A DNA stretch of 64,000 nucleotides from Pseudomonas typographi (GTDB lineage: Bacteria; Pseudomonadota; Gammaproteobacteria; Pseudomonadales; Pseudomonadaceae). The notes beneath the pieces are model-generated. The model made no database searches. It worked only from the letters and a program-made list of their open reading frames with translations, and was not told where the DNA came from. Position 1 is the stretch's first letter. Every line of letters starts with the position of its first letter. Of the stretch, positions 60,449 through 64,000 are shown piece after piece. The stretch is from positions 1 to 64,000 of the forward strand of contig NZ_JAAOCA010000015.1 of assembly GCF_014694385.1 (NCBI RefSeq), read 5' to 3'. Made by a program: the position numbers and the translations under genes.

Positions 60449-61813
60449 ATGACAAACACCCGCCGTTCCCCCTGGCTGATCGTGCTGGCAATCGTTGTGA
60501 TCCTGGCCTTGGCGGCCTGGGCGGTGAGCTATGTGCTCAATCGCAGCGGCGACGCCTCGGCGCAGATGTCACAAGCCATTACCCCCGAGTTGATCCAGCA
60601 GGGCGAGTACCTGGCCCGCGCCGGCGACTGCGTGGCCTGCCACACCGGCCTGGGCGGCAAGCCCTTTGCCGGCGGCCTGGGCATCAAATCGCCGATCGGC
60701 ACCATCTACTCCACCAACATCACCCCGGATGCCAGCACCGGCATTGGCGGCTGGACCTATGGCGAGTTCGAGCGCGCCGTACGCCGGGGCATTGGCCACG
60801 ATGGCAGCGCGCTGTACCCGGCGATGCCATTCCCTTCGTACGCCAAGGTCAGCAATGCCGACACCGAGGCGCTGTACGCCTACTTCACCAAGGCCGTGGC
60901 GCCGGTGCAGCAGGCCAACAAGGCCAACGATATCCCTTGGCCGCTGTCGATCCGCTGGCCACTGGCGTACTGGCGAACCCTGTTCGCCCCCGCGCCTGAA
61001 AACACCGAGGCTACCCGCCAGGCCAGCACCGATGCACGTATCGAGCGCGGCGCCTACCTGGTGCAGGGCCTGGGCCATTGCGGCTCGTGCCACACGCCTC
61101 GGGCGCTGACCATGCAAGAGCGTGGCCTGGACGAAACCACCCCGGCCTACTTGACCGGCGCGGAGCTCAACGGCTGGGCGGTACCGGCCTTGCGTGGGGC
61201 GAAGCACTGGAGCGAGGATGAATTGGTGGCGTACCTGGCCAGCGGCCGTAACAGCACGGCAGCCGTGGGCGGTGAAATGAAGGACGTGGTTGCCAACAGC
61301 ACATCGCACATGACCGACCAAGACCTACACGCCATCGCCGCTTACCTGCAATCGTTACCTGCGGACAGGCCGCCGGTGTATCAGTACCAGGCCGAGCGCA
61401 GCGACGCCACGGCCAAACAACTGACCGCCGCCACCGACCTGAACCTTGGCCAACGCCTGTACCTGGACAACTGCGGCGCCTGCCACTTCGTCACTGGCCA
61501 AGGCGCCCCCCGGGTGTTCCCACGGCTGGATGGCGCCTCTGTGGTCAATGCCGAGAAACCGGCCGGGCTGATTCACCTGATCCTCGCCGGTGCGCAAACG
61601 CCGTCGACCGCGCAGTCGCCTTCAGTGCTGCCGATGCCAGGCTTCGCCGGGCGGATGAGCGATAGCGAGGTCGCGGAACTGGCCACCTTCGTCCGCAATG
61701 GCTGGTCGAACAACGCCCCGGCGGTGTCGGCCGATCAGGTGCGCGACGCCCGGGCCGCGCTTAACAAGCAACGGGTTGGCGAAGTGGCGTTGGGGGCCAA
61801 CAACGCGCAATAA
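60449..61813 (+). CDS. Gluconate 2-dehydrogenase-type triheme cytochrome c subunit
   Basis: A 454-residue periplasmic cytochrome with an N-terminal anchor (WLIVLAIVVILALAAWAVSYVL) and three CxxCH haem sites: CVACH (about residue 57), CGSCH (about 209) and CGACH (about 344), with methionine ligands in the three domains. It takes electrons from the FAD/Fe-S subunit to ubiquinone. ATG at 60449 follows GAGGAAC; an alternative ATG at 60434 overlaps the stop of the FAD subunit. Confidence 0.9.
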   Translation: MTNTRRSPWLIVLAIVVILALAAWAVSYVLNRSGDASAQMSQAITPELIQQGEYLARAGDCVACHTGLGGKPFAGGLGIKSPIGTIYSTNITPDASTGIGGWTYGEFERAVRRGIGHDGSALYPAMPFPSYAKVSNADTEALYAYFTKAVAPVQQANKANDIPWPLSIRWPLAYWRTLFAPAPENTEATRQASTDARIERGAYLVQGLGHCGSCHTPRALTMQERGLDETTPAYLTGAELNGWAVPALRGAKHWSEDELVAYLASGRNSTAAVGGEMKDVVANSTSHMTDQDLHAIAAYLQSLPADRPPVYQYQAERSDATAKQLTAATDLNLGQRLYLDNCGACHFVTGQGAPRVFPRLDGASVVNAEKPAGLIHLILAGAQTPSTAQSPSVLPMPGFAGRMSDSEVAELATFVRNGWSNNAPAVSADQVRDARAALNKQRVGEVALGANNAQ

Positions 61814-61818
61814 CCCCT

Positions 61819-61854
61819 ACGGCGCGGGCGCCCAGCCAGGGGCGCCCGCGCCGT
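61819..61854 (+). terminator. Hairpin after the cytochrome gene
   Basis: A perfect 15-bp stem ACGGCGCGGGCGCCC / GGGCGCCCGCGCCGT with a 6-nt loop, 6 nt after the stop codon. No T tract follows, so it may protect the mRNA 3' end rather than terminate. Confidence 0.6.
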
Positions 61855-62168
61855 GAACGGGCGCCGTGCGGCTAAGCCGCTACCACCGGCCCCTTTTGCG
61901 GCGCGCCTGGGTCGGCGACCCCCTGCCGAAACTCAGCTTGCGCCTGATGTGTCCAAACCCAACCTTCAGTGGCTGCCTCCGGCCATGCCCCTTTTCAGCG
62001 CAACCGCTGCAAGCTGACGCGGGCCCGCCCCGTACCCCCAGGCACAGATTGTGCACGGCAACTGCCGCATCGGCACCTAGGCATCATCAGCGCGCCGCCC
62101 CATTCACCCTCAGCTAAACCACCGCACTGCCGGATCCAGATCACGGCAAGTGGCCCGCTACACCCTAC

Positions 62169-62189
62169 CTGTTGCCCAAATCGCAACAG
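62169..62189. promoter_or_regulatory. Palindrome upstream of LysR gene
   Basis: CTGTTGC-N7-GCAACAG, perfect 7-bp arms, 40 nt before the LysR start. A likely autoregulatory LysR site by position and by its TTGC-N7-GCAA form. Confidence 0.45.
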
Positions 62190-62228
62190 GCACTGCATCA
62201 GCACCCCAACGCCGTTCGGGAGGCAACC

Positions 62229-63131
62229 TTGAACTTCACCGCTTTTCGCTATTTCAACGAGGTCGCAAGATCCAAGGCCATCCGCCGCGCCGCGGACCGG
62301 CTGCACGTCACCCCGTCGGCGGTCAGCCGGCAGATTTCCCTGCTGGAGCATCAGTTCGGTGCGCCCTTGCTGGAGCGCTCGAAACACGGCGTCGAGCTCA
62401 CGGCCGCCGGTGTCATGCTAGAGCGCTATACGCGCACGCTGTTCAGGAACCTGGAACGTGTTCAAGAGGGGATCGCCGCCTTTCGCTCGCTAGACCAGGG
62501 CGAGGTGAAAGTCCACGCCATGGAAGGTGTGCTGTCGAACTTCCTGCCCGAGACAATAGCCGCCTTTCTTGCGCTGCACCCGCGCATCGATTTCCGTATT
62601 ACCACTTGCTCCAGCGACTTGATCGTCGAAGCGTTGATCCGCGATGAAACCGATATCGGCATCATCTACAACCCCGAATTGCGCTTTGAAATCGAAGTGG
62701 TGGCCGAGCGCAAAGAGCCCGTAATGTGCTTGGTGGCCAAGCACGATGAACTGGCCAACGAGCCCAGCGTGAGCCTGCAGCAATTGTGCAAAAAGCCCTT
62801 GGCCCTGCCCCGCCAAAGTTTCGGCTTGCGTCAGCTTTTCGACCGCACAGCGGAGTCCAAGCTCTTGAAGCCGCGCATCGTCGTGGAGGCTAACAACCTG
62901 GAGATTCTGCGCGCCTCGGCGGTGCTGGGCACCTGCGTCACCATCGGCCCGGAGATTGCAGCGCGCCGCGAAATTGAAGCCGGGCTGTTGAAGGCAGTCC
63001 CCATCGAACTGGAGTCGTTCAAAAACGTGCGTTCGGCGGTTTGCGTGCACCAGGAACGGGTGCCCAGCTATGCCAGCAATGCCTTCTTGAAGTTCCTCAA
63101 GGGCCGCTTTCCTGTCGGCGCAACGGTGTGA
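62229..63131 (+). CDS. LysR-family regulator
   Basis: A 300-residue LysR regulator. HTH: FNEVARSKAIRRAADRLHVTPSAVSRQISLLEHQFG. TTG at 62229 is chosen because GGGAGG lies 6 nt upstream and it gives the family N terminus (NFTAFRYFNEVARS); the open frame to 62172 is not family-like. It probably controls the hydrolase gene downstream (130 nt), the dehydrogenase operon upstream, or genes beyond the window. Confidence 0.87.
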   Translation: MNFTAFRYFNEVARSKAIRRAADRLHVTPSAVSRQISLLEHQFGAPLLERSKHGVELTAAGVMLERYTRTLFRNLERVQEGIAAFRSLDQGEVKVHAMEGVLSNFLPETIAAFLALHPRIDFRITTCSSDLIVEALIRDETDIGIIYNPELRFEIEVVAERKEPVMCLVAKHDELANEPSVSLQQLCKKPLALPRQSFGLRQLFDRTAESKLLKPRIVVEANNLEILRASAVLGTCVTIGPEIAARREIEAGLLKAVPIELESFKNVRSAVCVHQERVPSYASNAFLKFLKGRFPVGATV

Positions 63132-63260
63132 GGGCGTTCTAATTTGGGCAACACGCCATGCAGCAATCCCTGTTACGGCCGGGCCGTCGCGCTGTGCAAT
63201 AAAGGCATCCGTGAATGCCGCCATTTGGCGTTCAGCCCGAACCCGAATAGAGGACAAGAG

Positions 63261-64000
63261 ATGCCGAGCATCGTCACCAATGGAATCCGGACTCATTACG
63301 AGATCCATGGCAGTGGGCCGGCGCTTATTTTCGCCTCTGGGTTGGGGGGCACAGGGGCCTACTGGGCACCGCAGGTCGAGGCATTTTCGAATGATTTCAC
63401 CGTGGTCACCTATGACCAGCGTGGTGCTGGCAAGTCCGAACACCCGGCCGGGCCCTACAGCATCGAGATGCTCGCCGATGACCTGCAAGCGCTGATTGCG
63501 GCGTTGCACCTGGACCGCCCGGTACTGATCGGCCACTCCACCGGCGGCGCCATCGGCCAATGCCTGGCCGCCCGCGCGCCGCACCTGCTGGCCGGCATGC
63601 TGTTGTATGCGAGCTGGGCGAAGTCCGATGCGCACTTCAATTGGTGTTTCCGCATGCGCCGTGCCCTGCTCGAAGGCACCTCGTTGGAAGAGTACGTGCA
63701 CGGCAGCGCGTTGTTTCTGTACCCGCCGGAGCACGTGCGTACCCATGCCGAAAGGTTATCGCCGGCGTTGCTGGCTTCCGTAGCGAACTTCCCGGCACGG
63801 GAGACGGTGCTGCATCGGATCGACGCGATCATGGCCCATGACGCCAGTGCGCAGTTGGCGAAGATCCAGGTTCCCGTGTGGGTGGTGTGCGCCCAGGACG
63901 ACATCCTTACCCCGCCCTACCAGTCGCGGCTGCTGGCCGAGGGTATCCCCGGTGCCCAGTTGCAGGTAGTCGCCCAAGGCGGCCACAGCTTCTCGGAAAC
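63261..64000 (+). CDS. Alpha/beta hydrolase (RutD-like), 3' end outside window
   Basis: About 246 codons are visible, running off the window. Nucleophile Ser93 in GHSTGG, oxyanion-hole region SGLGGTGAYW, acid candidate in VVCAQDDILTPP and catalytic His in QGGHSFSET at the window edge are all present, so only some 20-30 residues should be missing. The shape is that of RutD-like or 3-oxoadipate enol-lactonase-like hydrolases; the substrate is unknown. ATG at 63261 follows GAGGACAAG. Confidence 0.83.
   Translation, partial: MPSIVTNGIRTHYEIHGSGPALIFASGLGGTGAYWAPQVEAFSNDFTVVTYDQRGAGKSEHPAGPYSIEMLADDLQALIAALHLDRPVLIGHSTGGAIGQCLAARAPHLLAGMLLYASWAKSDAHFNWCFRMRRALLEGTSLEEYVHGSALFLYPPEHVRTHAERLSPALLASVANFPARETVLHRIDAIMAHDASAQLAKIQVPVWVVCAQDDILTPPYQSRLLAEGIPGAQLQVVAQGGHSFSE

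Larger units (their letters stand above)
61814..62228. other. Gap between dehydrogenase operon and LysR gene
   Basis: Holds the 15-bp hairpin right after the cytochrome gene and a 7-bp palindrome at 62169-62189 before LysR. The middle 300 nt is C-rich on the plus strand with no protein-like frame. Confidence 0.5.

Noticed and set aside
59025..60491. A 488-codon open frame antisense to the FAD subunit gene
   Set aside because: It is the complement of a clear GMC flavoprotein; its composition (Val/Gly/Arg/His-rich, no motif) is that of antisense GC-rich DNA.
62490..63746. A 418-codon open frame antisense to the LysR and hydrolase genes
   Set aside because: It covers two well-supported genes on the other strand and shows no domain.
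1..64000. CRISPR arrays, rRNA, tRNA genes, prophage and full insertion sequences
   Set aside because: No regularly spaced repeats, no tRNA cloverleaf or rRNA sequence recognised, and no transposase or phage genes among the coding regions.

Overview
This is a high-GC Pseudomonas chromosome segment. Gene content and order (hup, rubredoxin, ubiC-ubiA, phoB-phoR, a CorC-like gene, M23 peptidase, phoU-pstBACS, purE-purK, aspA, pycB-pycA, pycR, rccR, uvrD, pdxY, cobW-like, cls) match my recollection of the P. putida group close to the replication origin. The species cannot be settled from this window. Apart from two damaged genes and some insertions it looks like core genome.

Layout. 1-635: a frameshifted DUF2931 lipoprotein gene. 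0.7-5.3 kb: lysine catabolism, with amaB and amaA leftward and hglS rightward (pipecolate to aminoadipate to 2-oxoadipate to 2-hydroxyglutarate). 5.4-7.6 kb: HU, rubredoxin, and ubiC-ubiA for the first two steps of ubiquinone synthesis. 7.7-20.4 kb: the phosphate system, phoB-phoR rightward and pstS-pstC-pstA-pstB-phoU leftward, with three candidate Pho boxes; a CorC-like CBS membrane protein, an M23 peptidase and a response regulator lie between. 20.4-32.7 kb: MFS transporter, thioesterase, mutarotase, a small membrane protein, purE-purK, LysR, aspA, an orphan sulfonate-type binding protein, an SDR/LysR pair and a type I asparaginase. 33.1-38.9 kb: a GNAT enzyme, an AraC regulator and a tripartite efflux operon (adaptor, MFS pump, outer-membrane factor) whose pump gene carries an internal deletion. 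39.2-44.8 kb: two-subunit pyruvate carboxylase with pycR and rccR. 45-55.3 kb: uvrD, a Tim44-like protein, SUKH, thioesterase, pdxY, a CobW-like GTPase, a small Cys-rich secreted protein, DUF3617 and cls. 55.3-57.2 kb: two accessory genes, one a leucine-rich-repeat protein with an F-box-like N terminus. 57.9-61.8 kb: a three-subunit membrane flavo-cytochrome dehydrogenase of the gluconate 2-dehydrogenase type. 62.2-64 kb: LysR and an alpha/beta hydrolase cut by the window end.

Three things are not explained by the genes. (1) At 51858-53176, six exact DnaA boxes (TTATCCACA) and one near match lie within 1.23 kb, followed by an AT-rich patch and a perfect parS core (GTTCCACGTGGAAC); I noticed only one other exact box in the window. 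(2) About ten related imperfect-palindromic repeats of 70-200 bp lie in intergenic gaps, mostly just after stop codons. (3) There is an F-box-like/LRR protein of effector-like design. Smaller signals include a 20-bp hairpin after the SUKH gene, a TGTAGT-N3-ACTACA palindrome upstream of rccR, and a Pho box lying almost on the pstC start codon.
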